DNA of 64,000 nucleotides from DASUAS01 sp963809795 (GTDB taxonomy: Bacteria; Actinomycetota; Acidimicrobiia; IMCC26256; DASPTH01). The notes below the pieces were generated by a model. That model was not told the origin of the DNA and did no database searches. It saw nothing but the letters and a program-made list of their open reading frames with translations. The translations under genes and the position numbers were made by a program. Shown here in pieces: positions 16,596-26,083 of the stretch (its first letter is position 1; each line of letters opens with the position of its first letter). Location: NCBI GenBank assembly GCA_963809795.1, contig CAWELN010000012.1, forward strand, positions 67,939 to 131,938. The letters run 5' to 3'.

Positions 16596-17021
16596 CTACT
16601 GGGCCTTGGTCAGTGCCGCGTCGATCCAAGCTTCGAGCGCGTCCACTCCTCGTGCGCCAACCGCCCGATCGACGAGGCGTCCGCCCCGGAAGAACAGCAA
16701 CGTCGGAATGCCCTGGACCCCGAAGCGGGCGGACACACCGGGGTGTTCATCCACGTTGACCTTGACGAGCTTGAGCCTTCCGGCGCGTCGTCGCGCCACC
16801 TCTTCCAACGCCGGGGAGATCATCCGGCACGGACCACACCACGGCGCCCACAAGTCGACCACCACGGGAATTGCAGAAGACTCGACGACCGGGCCGAAGT
16901 CGGACTCCCCCGCTTCCGCGATCCACGGAAGATCCTGCTTGCAACGCGCGCACCGAGGCCGACCATCCGCCGTCGCCGGCACGCGGTTGCGCTTCCCACA
17001 GCCAGGGCATTCGATGATCAC
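16596..17021 (-). CDS. trxC: Thioredoxin 2 (TrxC-like) with N-terminal zinc ribbon
   Basis: A 141-residue protein. The first 30 residues contain two Cys pairs (CPGC and CARC) forming the zinc ribbon typical of thioredoxin 2. The thioredoxin domain follows, with the redox-active WCGPC (in DLWAPWCGPCRM) and the cis-proline loop QGIPTLLFF. It reduces protein disulfides in the cytoplasm and in relatives is induced by oxidative stress. The gene name reflects domain layout; orthology to the E. coli gene is inferred. Confidence 0.9.
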   Translation of the reverse strand: MIIECPGCGKRNRVPATADGRPRCARCKQDLPWIAEAGESDFGPVVESSAIPVVVDLWAPWCGPCRMISPALEEVARRRAGRLKLVKVNVDEHPGVSARFGVQGIPTLLFFRGGRLVDRAVGARGVDALEAWIDAALTKAQ

Positions 17022-17093
17022 CCGACCTCCTCACATCACAGACTCGCTCGTCGCAGGCCGGTCACGCCCAACCGGTGATACCAGCCCGTGGTC

Positions 17094-17402
17094 TCAGACC
17101 TCCTTGCCCTTGGCCTCCAGCTCCTCCACGACCGCGCCATATCCGGCACCGGTCAACATCCGGCGCAGGTCGACAACCTGTTGGACGTCGATGTCCTTGT
17201 GCTTCGGACGGGCGAGGACCACGTTCTCGCCGCCGACGCGTACCAGGTACTTGCCGTCGTGGCGCAGTTCGACCGATCCCGCGGCTTCCAGCAGCGACAG
17301 CACACCACGCCACTCGATGTTGTGGCTCGTGGGGTGCTGAAAGATCTGTAGGAGAGTGTCACGTTGATGGTGGTTCAGGTGCTCGGGCTCTGAGGTCGAC
17401 AT
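17094..17402 (-). CDS. Small HicA-like protein of unknown function
   Basis: A 102-residue protein. NHHQRDTLLQIFQHPTSHNI, then EWRGVLSLLEAAGSV, a strand pair (HDGKYLVRVGGENVVL) and PKHKDIDVQQVVDLRRML suggest an alpha-beta fold like HicA/double-strand-RNA-binding toxins. The KHKDID segment recurs in actinobacterial hypothetical proteins. No antitoxin gene (HicB) is adjacent, so a toxin role is not supported. AAGGGAG precedes the ATG. Confidence 0.6.
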   Translation of the reverse strand: MSTSEPEHLNHHQRDTLLQIFQHPTSHNIEWRGVLSLLEAAGSVELRHDGKYLVRVGGENVVLARPKHKDIDVQQVVDLRRMLTGAGYGAVVEELEAKGKEV

Positions 17403-17426
17403 CGGACTCCCTTCGTGCCGTCAGCG

Positions 17427-18503
17427 TCAGTTCGGGACGACGACGCCGCGGACGACCGCGCCGTCGCGCATGGCCGCGAACGCTGCGTTCACGTCCTCGA
17501 GGGGATAGTGCCGGGTGATCATGGACGCGACGTCGAGGCGCCCGGACTCGATCAGTTCGATGAACCGCGGGAAGTCGCGCGTCACGCGCGCCGATCCGTA
17601 GTAGCTGCCCTTGATCGTGCGGTCTTCCATGATCAGCTGCATGCTCGGCAGCTGCAGCGCATTCGCGAACCCGGGCACGCCGATGAACACCGTGGTCCCG
17701 CCCCGGCGGGTCATCTGCAACGCCTGCATCTCGAGTGCGTGGCTTCCGACCGCCTCGAAGGCGTAGTCGACGCCTCGCCCGTCGGTGATCGTCTTGACCT
17801 GCTCGACCGGATCTCCGTCGCTCGGGTCGACGACCTCGGTGGCACCGAAACGGAGGGCCGATTCGCGCTTCATGGCCACCGGGTCGACGGCGATGATCCG
17901 TGCCGCGCCGGCCACCTGTGCGCCGAGGATGGTCGCGGTTCCCACGCCTCCGGCGCCGATGACTGCGACGGTCGCGCCCGGTCGCACCTCGGCCGTGTTG
18001 ACCGCGGCGCCGAAGCCGGTCGTGAACCCGCAGCCGATCAGCGACAGCTGGTCGTCGGGGAGGTCGGTCTGCACCGGGACGCACGACGCCTCGTCGACCG
18101 TGATCACGTCGGCGAAGCTGCCGATGCCGGCGAGCGCGTTCGCCTGGCTCCCGTCGGGGCGGGTGGCGCGCAGGCGGGGGAGCATCTCGGCGTTGCGGTC
18201 GCAGAGGTGCGTCTCCTGCCGCAGACAGTGCCAGCACGTGCCGCACACCGGCGTGATCGAAGCGATCACCCGGTCGCCGGGCCGCACGCGCGACACCCCG
18301 CTGCCGGTCCACTCGACGATCCCCGTCGCCTCGTGGCCGAGCATGATCGGGCCGAGCCGCTTCCCGTCGATCACCGCCTGGTCGGAGTGGCACACCCCAC
18401 TCGCGGACACGCGCAGGATCACGTCCCGGTCGGCGGCCGGCAACGGAGTGACGGTCTCGACGACCAGATCGTCGGCTCCCGGCACGTAGACGGCGGCGCG
18501 CAT
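17427..18503 (-). CDS. Zinc-dependent alcohol dehydrogenase (class III-like)
   Basis: A 358-residue MDR enzyme with both zinc sites: catalytic in SGVCHSDQAV and GHEATG, structural in the four cysteines of CGTCWHCLRQETHLC. The Rossmann loop is VIGAGGVGTA with VDPV after the second strand. It resembles mycobacterial AdhD/NDMA-type alcohol dehydrogenases. It is followed in the same direction, 4 nt upstream of its start, by the P450 gene's end, so P450, ADH and SDR form one unit: hydroxylation and then oxidation of an alcohol. Confidence 0.9.
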   Translation of the reverse strand: MRAAVYVPGADDLVVETVTPLPAADRDVILRVSASGVCHSDQAVIDGKRLGPIMLGHEATGIVEWTGSGVSRVRPGDRVIASITPVCGTCWHCLRQETHLCDRNAEMLPRLRATRPDGSQANALAGIGSFADVITVDEASCVPVQTDLPDDQLSLIGCGFTTGFGAAVNTAEVRPGATVAVIGAGGVGTATILGAQVAGAARIIAVDPVAMKRESALRFGATEVVDPSDGDPVEQVKTITDGRGVDYAFEAVGSHALEMQALQMTRRGGTTVFIGVPGFANALQLPSMQLIMEDRTIKGSYYGSARVTRDFPRFIELIESGRLDVASMITRHYPLEDVNAAFAAMRDGAVVRGVVVPN

Positions 18504-18507
18504 CCGG

Positions 18508-19770
18508 TCAGGGCGTGGCGGGATCGAACTCGAGGTGGAGCTCCCGCAGCCCGCGCAACATGTAGGTCGGGTCGTACTCGTAGCGCCGCGCCGCGACGGG
18601 GCCGTGGTGCTCCTCCGAGATCCGGATGTCGGACATGCGTTCGAGGAAGCGCACGAGGGTCGCGTGGGTCTCGGCCCGGGCGAGCGGCGCGCCGGCGCAG
18701 CTGTGGATGCCGTTGCCGAAGGCCAGGTGCTGGCGGCCGTTGGGCCGGTCGAGCCGGAACTCGTCGGGGTCGTCGAAGTGACGGGGATCGCGGCTCGCGG
18801 CGTCGGTCATCACGAACACCGTGGTCCCGGGGGCGAGCTCGACACCACCCACCGTCGTCCGCACCTTGGCCAGCTTGAACGAGCCCTTGAGCGGCGCCTC
18901 GGTGCGCAGCATCTCCTCGACGAACGGCGCGATGAGGCTGTGGTCGTCGCGCAGCCGCTGCTGGAACTCGGGGTGGTCGCCGAGGGTCCGCACGCACATG
19001 CCGATGAGGCGCGCCGTGGTCTCGCTGCCGGCCGAGAACAGGTTGGCCGAGATCCGCATGACGTCCTCGACCGGCGGGAGCGTCCCGTCGGGGAAGGTGG
19101 CCTGCGCCATCTCGGTCATGACGTCGTCACGAGGATGGGCGCGGCGGTCCTCGATGTAGCGGGTGAACTGCTCGTAGAGGAAGCCGAGCGGCTTGTGCTC
19201 CATGCGTGCGGCGCGCACTCTCGTGGTGAGGTGCTCGAGGAACGCATCACGGTCGTCGTCGGGCACGCCGAGGAGGTCGGCGATCACCATGATGGTGTAG
19301 GGCATCGCATAGTCGTGCAGGAGCTCGCACTGCCCGGCGTCGATGAATTGGTCGATGGTCTGATCGGCGAACGACCAGAGGAACGCCTCGTTCTCCTTGA
19401 GCCGCTTCGGCGTGATGAGCCGCATGAGCAACCCGCGGTGCGCGGTGTGCTTCGGCGGGTCGAACGAGGGGAGCTGGTCGCTGAACGGCAGCTCGTCGCG
19501 GTGCTCCTCGATGATCTGGGTGATGTCGTCGCCCTCCAGCGGGACCGACATCTTCTTGAACGGGCCGCTGACGGTGTTGCAGTTCGACCACGACTGCTGG
19601 TCGCGGTAGATGGCGGTTGCTTCCTCGTAGCCGGTGACGAGCCAGACGTCCCAGAGCGCGTAGTACCAGATCGGCCCCTGCTCCCGCACCCAGTCGTAGA
19701 AGGGATACGGGTTCTCCGGCAGCTCCCGGTCGCGGAACAGATCGGTGGCGGAGAAGTCGGTCGTCGTCAT
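18508..19770 (-). CDS. Cytochrome P450
   Basis: A 420-residue bacterial class I P450. The I-helix is FSAGSETTARLI, the ExxR motif EEMLR, and the heme-Cys loop FGNGIHSCAG. It needs an external ferredoxin and reductase, neither of which is in the window. The ATG (MTTTDF) is used; a GTG five codons earlier would overlap the SDR stop (GTGA) and is a reasonable alternative. It belongs to the same operon as the SDR upstream and the ADH downstream. Substrate unknown, probably a lipid or terpenoid by context. Confidence 0.9.
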   Translation of the reverse strand: MTTTDFSATDLFRDRELPENPYPFYDWVREQGPIWYYALWDVWLVTGYEEATAIYRDQQSWSNCNTVSGPFKKMSVPLEGDDITQIIEEHRDELPFSDQLPSFDPPKHTAHRGLLMRLITPKRLKENEAFLWSFADQTIDQFIDAGQCELLHDYAMPYTIMVIADLLGVPDDDRDAFLEHLTTRVRAARMEHKPLGFLYEQFTRYIEDRRAHPRDDVMTEMAQATFPDGTLPPVEDVMRISANLFSAGSETTARLIGMCVRTLGDHPEFQQRLRDDHSLIAPFVEEMLRTEAPLKGSFKLAKVRTTVGGVELAPGTTVFVMTDAASRDPRHFDDPDEFRLDRPNGRQHLAFGNGIHSCAGAPLARAETHATLVRFLERMSDIRISEEHHGPVAARRYEYDPTYMLRGLRELHLEFDPATP

Positions 19771-19781
19771 CGCGGCCTCGT

Positions 19782-20534
19782 TCACGGCAGTCGGGCGGAC
19801 CAGCCGCCGTCGACGGGGATGATCGCTCCGGACACGAACGACGCCCGGTCGGAGCACAGGAACGCCGCGACCTCGGCGACCTCTTCGGGACGCCCACCGC
19901 GGCCGAGCGACGCCTTCTTCGCGATCTCCGGGAACTGCGACCCGCCCGACGCGCCCATGATCTCGGTCTCGATGAACCCCGGGCAGAGGCAGTTCACGCG
20001 CACGCCCTTGCGGCCGTACTCCGCCGACGCCGACTTCGTGAGCGACACGACGCCCGCCTTGGCCGCGTTGTACACCGATGTGGCCATGGCCTGCTCGGAC
20101 GCACGCAATCCGCCGACCGACGACCAGTTGACGACCGCCCCTCCGCCGGCGTCCCGCAGGCGTGGGATGCCGTACTTCATGCCGAGGAACACGCCGCGCA
20201 GGTCGACGTCCATCACCTTGTCGTAGTCACTCATCTCCGTCTTGTGGATCGGTCCGCCGATGCCGATCCCGGCGACGTTGAGCAGGGCGTCGACCTGTCC
20301 GAACTCGGCCACCGCAGCTTCGAACAGGGCGGCGACGTCCTGCTCGTCGCCCACGTCGCAGTGCACGGGCAGCACGCCCTCACCGATCTCCGCCGCGGTG
20401 TCCTTCTCGGCACCGCTGATGTCGGCCGCGACCACCCGGGCTCCCTCGGCGACGAAGAGCTTCGCCGATGCCTTGGCCATGCCGGATCCCGCGCCGGTGA
20501 TCACCGCGACCTTGCCGTCGAGCAGTCCCGTCAT
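19782..20534 (-). CDS. Short-chain dehydrogenase/reductase
   Basis: A 250-residue classical SDR: VITGAGSGMA cofactor loop, AADISG (acidic, NAD-preferring), NVAGIG, catalytic Ser in NWSSVGG, YNAAK, and VDGGWSARLP at the end. GGGGGAG lies about 5 nt before the ATG. It is first in the P450/ADH unit. The following amidohydrolase gene is in the same direction on its upstream side, 73 nt away. Confidence 0.9.
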   Translation of the reverse strand: MTGLLDGKVAVITGAGSGMAKASAKLFVAEGARVVAADISGAEKDTAAEIGEGVLPVHCDVGDEQDVAALFEAAVAEFGQVDALLNVAGIGIGGPIHKTEMSDYDKVMDVDLRGVFLGMKYGIPRLRDAGGGAVVNWSSVGGLRASEQAMATSVYNAAKAGVVSLTKSASAEYGRKGVRVNCLCPGFIETEIMGASGGSQFPEIAKKASLGRGGRPEEVAEVAAFLCSDRASFVSGAIIPVDGGWSARLP

Positions 20535-20607
20535 CGATCTCCCCCAGGATGAGGCGGGACGCGGTTCCGACCCGCCGACCGCATTGGTGTCCCTGGATCC
20601 TGACACA

Positions 20608-21807
20608 TCAATCCCGCGCGGCGACATCCCCCGGGAGCGGGTGACGGAAGAGCTTCGCCGCGTTGGCGTGGGTCATGAGCCGGAGCTCGTCGTCCGGCAC
20701 GTGTCCCCAGTGCTCCTCGATGACGCGTTGGGTGTCGGGCCAGGTGGTGTCGCCGTGCGGATAGTCGACCTCGAGCATGATGTGCTCCACGCCGATGCGG
20801 TGGCGGGTGTCGATGGTCGACCGGTCGTCGAGGGTGCAGAACCAGAAATTGCTCTGCACGACGTCGCCGGGCCGCGCATCGGGGCCGTACCCGTTGGACA
20901 GGTACTCGCCGCGATCGGCCATGAAGTCGAGGCGGTCGAGCAGCATCGCGACCCAGCCGAGCCCGCCCTCCGACATCGCGATCTTCAGGTCGGGATACCG
21001 CAGGGGCCAGCCGGACCACACCCACTCCGCGCACGACGTGAGCGCCAGCTGACCGAACAGTGTCGCCGTCGCGCCCGACGGCGCGCCGGGAGCGACGTCG
21101 GCGAGACCCGACGAGCCGACGTGCTGGCAGATGACGGTGTCGGTGTCGGCGCACGCGCGCATGACCGGGTCCCACGAGTCGTCGAAGATCGACGGGAAGC
21201 CGATCTTGTGCGGGCGCTCGGGGAACGTCACCGCCACGACACCTCGATCCGCGTTGCGACGGATCTCGGCCGCGGCCTTCTCGGGATCGGCGAGGTAGGT
21301 GATGCCGAGCGGGATCAACCGGTCTGGGTGCTGCTGCCACCACTCCTCGACCATCCAGTCGTTGTACGCGCGGGTCGTTGCATAGCCGAGCTCCGGATCG
21401 CGCGCGGTCGAGTACACCCGCCCGCAGAAACCGGTGATCATCGACGGGAAGTTGACCGCGGCCCAGATGCCTCCCAGGTCCATGTCCTTCACGCGCTCGT
21501 GGACGTCGTAGCAACCGGGCCGCATCTGGTCGAAGCGGAACGGCTCGAGTCCGTAGCTGCTCGGTCGCCGGCCGGCCACGGCGTTCATGCCGGGCTGGTA
21601 GTGCGCATTCCCCTCGAACTCCCAGACCTCGTGACCGCGTTCGTTCAGGACGACCTTCGGCGCACGATCCTGCAGCTTCGCGGGGAGCCGACCCTCGAAC
21701 ATGTCCGGCGGCTCGACGAGGTGGTCGTCGACCGAGATCACGGTGTACCGCACCGTCGCCGGTTCGGGCTCGGGAAGGAAGAGCTCGGGGTCCAGCAGCT
21801 GCGTCAT
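20608..21807 (-). CDS. Amidohydrolase_2 family protein
   Basis: A 399-residue TIM-barrel metal hydrolase of the type that begins with SVDDHLVEPPDMFEGR (a DxH first metal motif), continues with a CQHVGSSG strand (His), LKIAMSEGGLGWV, and EVDYPHGDTTWPD carrying the last Asp. Close relatives are encoded at 33.7 and 37.7 kb. Known family reactions include decarboxylations and C-C or amide hydrolysis of ring-cleavage products; the exact reaction cannot be told here. Divergent from the SDR/LLM genes. Confidence 0.85.
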   Translation of the reverse strand: MTQLLDPELFLPEPEPATVRYTVISVDDHLVEPPDMFEGRLPAKLQDRAPKVVLNERGHEVWEFEGNAHYQPGMNAVAGRRPSSYGLEPFRFDQMRPGCYDVHERVKDMDLGGIWAAVNFPSMITGFCGRVYSTARDPELGYATTRAYNDWMVEEWWQQHPDRLIPLGITYLADPEKAAAEIRRNADRGVVAVTFPERPHKIGFPSIFDDSWDPVMRACADTDTVICQHVGSSGLADVAPGAPSGATATLFGQLALTSCAEWVWSGWPLRYPDLKIAMSEGGLGWVAMLLDRLDFMADRGEYLSNGYGPDARPGDVVQSNFWFCTLDDRSTIDTRHRIGVEHIMLEVDYPHGDTTWPDTQRVIEEHWGHVPDDELRLMTHANAAKLFRHPLPGDVAARD

Positions 21808-21872
21808 GGACCTCAGTATGCAGCGCGGCGTGATAGTGAGGCACGTGTACGACTGACGACCGGGGGTGCGAC

Positions 21873-22727
21873 ATGACCGCGACAGGCACGTGGGCGGACG
21901 ACCTGACCGACAAGGTGTGCGTGGTCACCGGCGGCGCCGGCGGCATCGGCCGCGCCATGGCTGCCCGCTTCCTCGCCGCGGGCATGCGTGTCGCGGTCGC
22001 CGACGTCGAGCAGGAGGCGATCACGTCGGCCGTCGACGCGATGGGCGCCGGCGACCGCGTCATCGGCATCGTCCACGACGTCCGTTCGCTCGAGGACACG
22101 CAGCGCCTGCGGGACGAGATCCTCGACCGGTTCGGGAGCGTGCACATCGTGTGCCTCAACGCGGGCGTGGCGCCTGTCGGCGCGATGTTCGACACACCCC
22201 CTGACGTGTGGGAGTGGGTGTTCGACGTGAACGTGCGCGGCGTCGTCCACGGCGCGCTGGCGTTCGGACCGCTCCTCGCCGACCAGGAAGCCGGCCACGT
22301 GGTCTGCACTGCCAGCGTCGCCGGGTTGACCGACACGCCGACGCTCCCGCCCTACGGGCTCTCGAAGCACGCGGTCGTCGGACTGGCGGCCGCGATGCGC
22401 GGCGAGCTCGCGGGGAGCGGCGTCGGTGTCTCGGTGCTCTGCCCGGGACTGGTCAACACGCGGATCTTCGAGAGTGAACGCAACCGCCCCGCGGGAATGG
22501 ACGATCCGTCGGACGACAACCCGACGTCGAAGGAGTACCGCGACATGATCACCCACGGCGCGCCGCCCGCTCAGGTCGCCGAGGTCGTGTACCAGGCCGT
22601 GCTCGACAACCAGTTCTTCGTGTTCCCGACCCGCGACCTCGACGCGCTGATCGAGGCACGCCTCGCCGATGTCCGCCAGGGCATGGTGTGGCGGGACGCG
22701 CACTTCCCCGACGGCGGAGCGCGGTGA
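21873..22727 (+). CDS. Short-chain dehydrogenase/reductase
   Basis: A 284-residue SDR: VVTGGAGGIG loop, VADVEQ, LNAGVAP, TASVAG with the Ser, YGLSK. The C-terminus is extended (about 40 residues: AEVVYQAVLDNQFFVFPTRD and on), a variant seen in actinobacterial SDRs that act on large substrates. Its stop overlaps the next gene's GTG (GTGA), so the LLM oxidoreductase is translationally coupled. Confidence 0.9.
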   Translation: MTATGTWADDLTDKVCVVTGGAGGIGRAMAARFLAAGMRVAVADVEQEAITSAVDAMGAGDRVIGIVHDVRSLEDTQRLRDEILDRFGSVHIVCLNAGVAPVGAMFDTPPDVWEWVFDVNVRGVVHGALAFGPLLADQEAGHVVCTASVAGLTDTPTLPPYGLSKHAVVGLAAAMRGELAGSGVGVSVLCPGLVNTRIFESERNRPAGMDDPSDDNPTSKEYRDMITHGAPPAQVAEVVYQAVLDNQFFVFPTRDLDALIEARLADVRQGMVWRDAHFPDGGAR

Positions 22728-23626
22728 GCCCGATGAAGATCGGCATGATCGCTCCCGTCGGCAGCGACCTCTGCACGAACGGTTCCTTCCTCCGCGACTA
22801 CGCGGGCACGATCGAGGAGTGCGGTGTTGACTCCGTCTGGACGGTCGAGCACGTCGTGGTCGCCGACGACTACGAGCCGCTGTATCCCTACGCGGCCGAC
22901 GGTCGGATCCCATCCAACGGCGGCACGGCTCCGATGCCCGATCCGCTCGAGATGCTCACCCACCTCGGCGCGTGCTCGTCGACCTTGCTGCTCGGCACCG
23001 CCGTCGTGGTCGCGCCGCTGCACAGCCCTGCGGTGCTCGCCAAGCGCGCGTCGACCGTCGCGCTACTCACCGACGGACGCCTGCGTCTCGGACTCGGGAT
23101 CGGCTGGCAACGCGAGGAGTACGCGGCGGTCGGGGTGCCATACGCCGACCGCGGTCGGCGGCTCGAAGAGTGCATCGACGCGATGCGCGCCCTCTGGGCC
23201 GGACCGTCGGCGTCCTACGAGGGCAAGTACTGGTCGTTCTCGAAGGTGTCGTGCAACCCACGTCCGCGCGAAGGCACGGTGCCGATCGTGCTCGGTGGCA
23301 ACACCGATCCCGCGGTGCGACGCGCTGGACGGGTCGCCGACGGGTGGTTCCCGTACACGATCTCGCCCGACGACTTCGCGACCCAAACCGAGCTCCTGCG
23401 GACGGCTGCACGCGACGCCGGTCGCGATCCGTCGTCGGTCGAGATCACGGTCTGGCCGGGCAGCTACGACTGGAGCGCCGATCGAGACCCCGCGTGGGTG
23501 CGCCGGTACGTGGAGGCGGGGGCCGATCGCCTGGTGTTCGTGTCGCCACTGTCCGGAAACGGCGACCTCGGACCGCTGCGCGACGACATCGCGCGCTATC
23601 GCGACGAAGTGATCGCTCAGCTCTGA
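22724..23626 (+). CDS. LLM-class (F420-type) flavin-dependent oxidoreductase
   Basis: A 300-residue luciferase-like monooxygenase fold protein. Motifs are LLLGTAVVVAPLHSPAVLAK, LRLGLGIGWQREEYAAVGV, and VPIVLGGNTDPAVRRAGRVADGW, characteristic of the F420-dependent TIGR03619-like group. It transfers hydride between deazaflavin F420 and an unknown substrate. A GTG overlapping the SDR stop has GGAG 4 nt before; the ATG nine bases on is the alternative. Presence of this type supports an F420-making actinobacterium. Confidence 0.85.
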   Translation: MSPMKIGMIAPVGSDLCTNGSFLRDYAGTIEECGVDSVWTVEHVVVADDYEPLYPYAADGRIPSNGGTAPMPDPLEMLTHLGACSSTLLLGTAVVVAPLHSPAVLAKRASTVALLTDGRLRLGLGIGWQREEYAAVGVPYADRGRRLEECIDAMRALWAGPSASYEGKYWSFSKVSCNPRPREGTVPIVLGGNTDPAVRRAGRVADGWFPYTISPDDFATQTELLRTAARDAGRDPSSVEITVWPGSYDWSADRDPAWVRRYVEAGADRLVFVSPLSGNGDLGPLRDDIARYRDEVIAQL

Positions 23627-23685
23627 CGCGTGTCCGCGGCGCCGAGCGACCAGCCGAGGGGGAGACCTCTCTATCCTGGGGGCGG

Positions 23686-24315
23686 ATGGCGATCGAAGAC
23701 GGCACCCGCTCCGGCGTCGAACTGCGTGAGCAACGTCGTGAACGCAACGCTCGCGAGATCCAGCAGGCGGCGATGTCGTTGTTCGCCGAGCGGGGCTACG
23801 CGGCCGTCACCGTCGAGGACATCGCGAGCGAGGCCGGCATCTCCGAGCGCACGTTCTTCCGGTATTTCGCCAGCAAGGACCACCTGTTGGTCGCGGAGGC
23901 GGGTCGACGCATCGAGGTGATCCACGAGTCGCTCACCGAGCAGGACGACACCCTCGACGCCTGGCAGGCCTTGCGCAACGCGGTGCTCCACCAGTCGACC
24001 AGCGAGGACCAGGTCGGCCGGAGCGCGGCGATCTGGGCCCAGCTCACCAAGGAGGCGCCCGCGCTGCTGGCCAAGATGATCATGCACGGCGCGCTCGAGG
24101 GCACCCACAACATCGAGATCGAGTTGGCGCGGCGTCTCGGTGTGCCGGAGACCGATCCGCTGCCCGACGTGATGATGAGCGTGACGCTCGCGGCAATGCA
24201 GAGCGCCTACCTGCGCTGGCTCGACGACGATGGCCCCGGCTCGCTCGCCGACCTCACCGCCGAGGCGCTCGACCTCGTCGGCGTCGGCCTCGCGCAGGCC
24301 GTCAGATCACCCTGA
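23686..24315 (+). CDS. TetR family transcriptional regulator
   Basis: A 209-residue regulator. The helix-turn-helix is VTVEDIASEAGISERTFFRYFASKDHLL near residue 40; the ligand domain has LRNAVLHQ and a helical end. It probably represses the SDR/LLM pair upstream or the nearby catabolic genes. Its 3' end overlaps the convergent amidohydrolase gene by 14 bases. Confidence 0.85.
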   Translation: MAIEDGTRSGVELREQRRERNAREIQQAAMSLFAERGYAAVTVEDIASEAGISERTFFRYFASKDHLLVAEAGRRIEVIHESLTEQDDTLDAWQALRNAVLHQSTSEDQVGRSAAIWAQLTKEAPALLAKMIMHGALEGTHNIEIELARRLGVPETDPLPDVMMSVTLAAMQSAYLRWLDDDGPGSLADLTAEALDLVGVGLAQAVRSP

Positions 24316-25555
24316 GGCCGTACTCCTCTTTCCACCAGCGCGCCTTCGCGACCTCGTCGGGATCGGCTCGTAACGAGGGATCCTGGCCGAGGTCCTCGGG
24401 CGTCGGCCCGATGCGGTCGGCGATCTCGCGCAGCACCTGCACGTCCATGCCGTAGCAGTCCGCGGCGGTGAGGCCGACGAGCTGCGCGGTGTCGTCGACC
24501 GGTACGTCGTGGAAGCTGCGCTTCAGCACGCCCACGGTGTCGGGCCACGTGCCCTCCGGGTGCGGGTAGTCGGTCCCCCACATCATGACGTCACAGCCGA
24601 TGATGTAGCGGCGCCGGATCTCCTCGCGCGACATCGTGGACGCACCGATGAAGATGTTGGTGCCGAAGTACTCGGACGGCAACTTGGAGATCTTGCCCTT
24701 CATCAGGTGCGCCATCTTCGCCGTGGTGTGACCACCACCGAAGTACTGATCCCACTTCCACATCATGTCGGCGGCCCAGTACGCGGCGCCTTCGGTGACG
24801 CAGAACTTCAGGTCGGGGTGGCGCTCGAACACTCCACCGAAGAGGAGGAAGGAGATCGGCCGCGCCGACCACCACGCCACCTCGGCCAGGTACGGGCCGA
24901 TGTCGTCGCCGTACTCCTCGCGCGGCGCCTCACCTGAGTGCACGTGCACGACGAGACCGTTCGCGGCCGCCGCCGCCCAGATCGGCTCGTACACCGGGTC
25001 GTTGTACGCCTTCCGGTCGTGCCACATCGTCGGGATCATGATCCCGCGGATGCCGGGCGTCCCTTCGAGGCGCTCGATCTCCGCCACGCCGCGCTCGACG
25101 TCGTGGGTGATCGGCACCAGGGCGATCCCCGCCCGCCGTTCGGGCGCGTGCGAGCAGAACTCGGCCAGCCAGCGGTTGTGTGCGATCGCTCCCGCGTAGG
25201 CGAGCTCCGGATCCTGGATGGTGCCGGCCGACAATCCCGCACCGAAGGGCGGTGACTCCATCCCGGTGATGGCGTCGGCGTCGGCGAACATCACCTCGCC
25301 GGCGACGCCGTCCGCGTCGAGCTCCTTGTCGCGCTGGTCGGGGTCGAAGGCGCCGCGCAGGCCCTCCTCGTTGTCGCCCTCCCAGTGCATGATGTAGTCG
25401 TAATTGAACTTCAGCGCCTCCTCACGGCTGGCGTGACGCTCGCGGAGGAAGTCGTCGAAGGCGCCGAGGTACTTGGCGTCGAGGTACGGCCGGTACTCCT
25501 CGCAGGGCAGCCCGGCGTGGCAGTCGGACGAGACGATCAGGTAGCGCTCGGCCAT
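24302..25555 (-). CDS. Amidohydrolase_2 family protein
   Basis: A 417-residue TIM-barrel hydrolase of the group starting LIVSSDCHAG (DxH), with HNRWLAEFCSHAPERRAG, VVHVHSGEAP, LKFCVTEGAAYW and the closing MWGTDYPHPEGTWPD. It shares this layout with the protein encoded at 27.0 kb (SSDGHAG, HNRWMVDFCADTPGRRAG), so the two are paralogues on either side of an SDR/VOC pair. AAGGGGGACCC precedes the ATG. Confidence 0.85.
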   Translation of the reverse strand: MAERYLIVSSDCHAGLPCEEYRPYLDAKYLGAFDDFLRERHASREEALKFNYDYIMHWEGDNEEGLRGAFDPDQRDKELDADGVAGEVMFADADAITGMESPPFGAGLSAGTIQDPELAYAGAIAHNRWLAEFCSHAPERRAGIALVPITHDVERGVAEIERLEGTPGIRGIMIPTMWHDRKAYNDPVYEPIWAAAAANGLVVHVHSGEAPREEYGDDIGPYLAEVAWWSARPISFLLFGGVFERHPDLKFCVTEGAAYWAADMMWKWDQYFGGGHTTAKMAHLMKGKISKLPSEYFGTNIFIGASTMSREEIRRRYIIGCDVMMWGTDYPHPEGTWPDTVGVLKRSFHDVPVDDTAQLVGLTAADCYGMDVQVLREIADRIGPTPEDLGQDPSLRADPDEVAKARWWKEEYGLRVI

Positions 25556-25650
25556 GGGTCCCCCTTCGGCAGAATGGCGGGATCTGCCACTCTGGCATTT
25601 CCTGCCGCTGTGTGGTGGAGTATGTCACGCAAGCGGACAAGGGGGAAGCG

Positions 25651-26073
25651 GTGGTCTCGATCCTCGGGCAGTACTGCATCAACGTGCGCGATCTCGAGCG
25701 GGCGATCGAGTTCTGGAACGGTGTCTGCGGCCTGCCGGTGATCAGCCGGACCGACATCGACGTGGCCAAGGAGGCGATCCTGCAGTCGCCGCACGGCGGG
25801 AGCCGGATGCAGCTCGCGCAGCAGCTCGACAACGATGCGCCCATCGACATGGGCAGCGCGATGTGGAAGCTCTACGTGAACACCGACGACGTGCAGGCGC
25901 TCTACGACGCGGCGATCGCAGCCGGCTGTGAGTCGGTGATGGAGCCGACCCACCTCGATCGGTGGCCGGTGACCATGGCGTACGTGAAGGACTTCGACGG
26001 CTACCTCGTCGAGTTCGTGGAGTACGACGACGCACCCCCCGACGGTGTGCCCAACCCGAAGGCGTTCGCGTGA
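25651..26073 (+). CDS. VOC (glyoxalase/dioxygenase superfamily) protein
   Basis: A 140-residue two-module VOC fold: VRDLERAIEFWNGVCGLPVI in the first module, MWKLYVNTDDVQALYDAAIAAG in the second, ending FDGYLVEFVEYDD with the conserved Glu. The first-strand metal His of glyoxalases is replaced (QYCINVRD), so it may not bind metal in the usual way. GTG start chosen behind GGGGGA; an earlier GTG adds 13 residues. It is followed 10 nt later by an SDR gene. Confidence 0.75.
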   Translation: MVSILGQYCINVRDLERAIEFWNGVCGLPVISRTDIDVAKEAILQSPHGGSRMQLAQQLDNDAPIDMGSAMWKLYVNTDDVQALYDAAIAAGCESVMEPTHLDRWPVTMAYVKDFDGYLVEFVEYDDAPPDGVPNPKAFA

Positions 26074-26083
26074 AGGTGGTGTC

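Noticed and set aside
17062..17078. TCACGCCCAACCGGTGA upstream of the thioredoxin gene as another box copy
   Set aside because: Arms are similar but the spacing is one base longer than in the box copies and the distance to the start (41 nt) does not fit.
17094..17402. HicA toxin of a toxin-antitoxin pair
   Set aside because: Fold may be HicA-like, but no antitoxin gene is adjacent, so a TA system is not supported.
18535..20226. Forward 563-residue frame opposite the P450
   Set aside because: Shadow frame, no motif, opposed to a clear P450 gene with heme loop.
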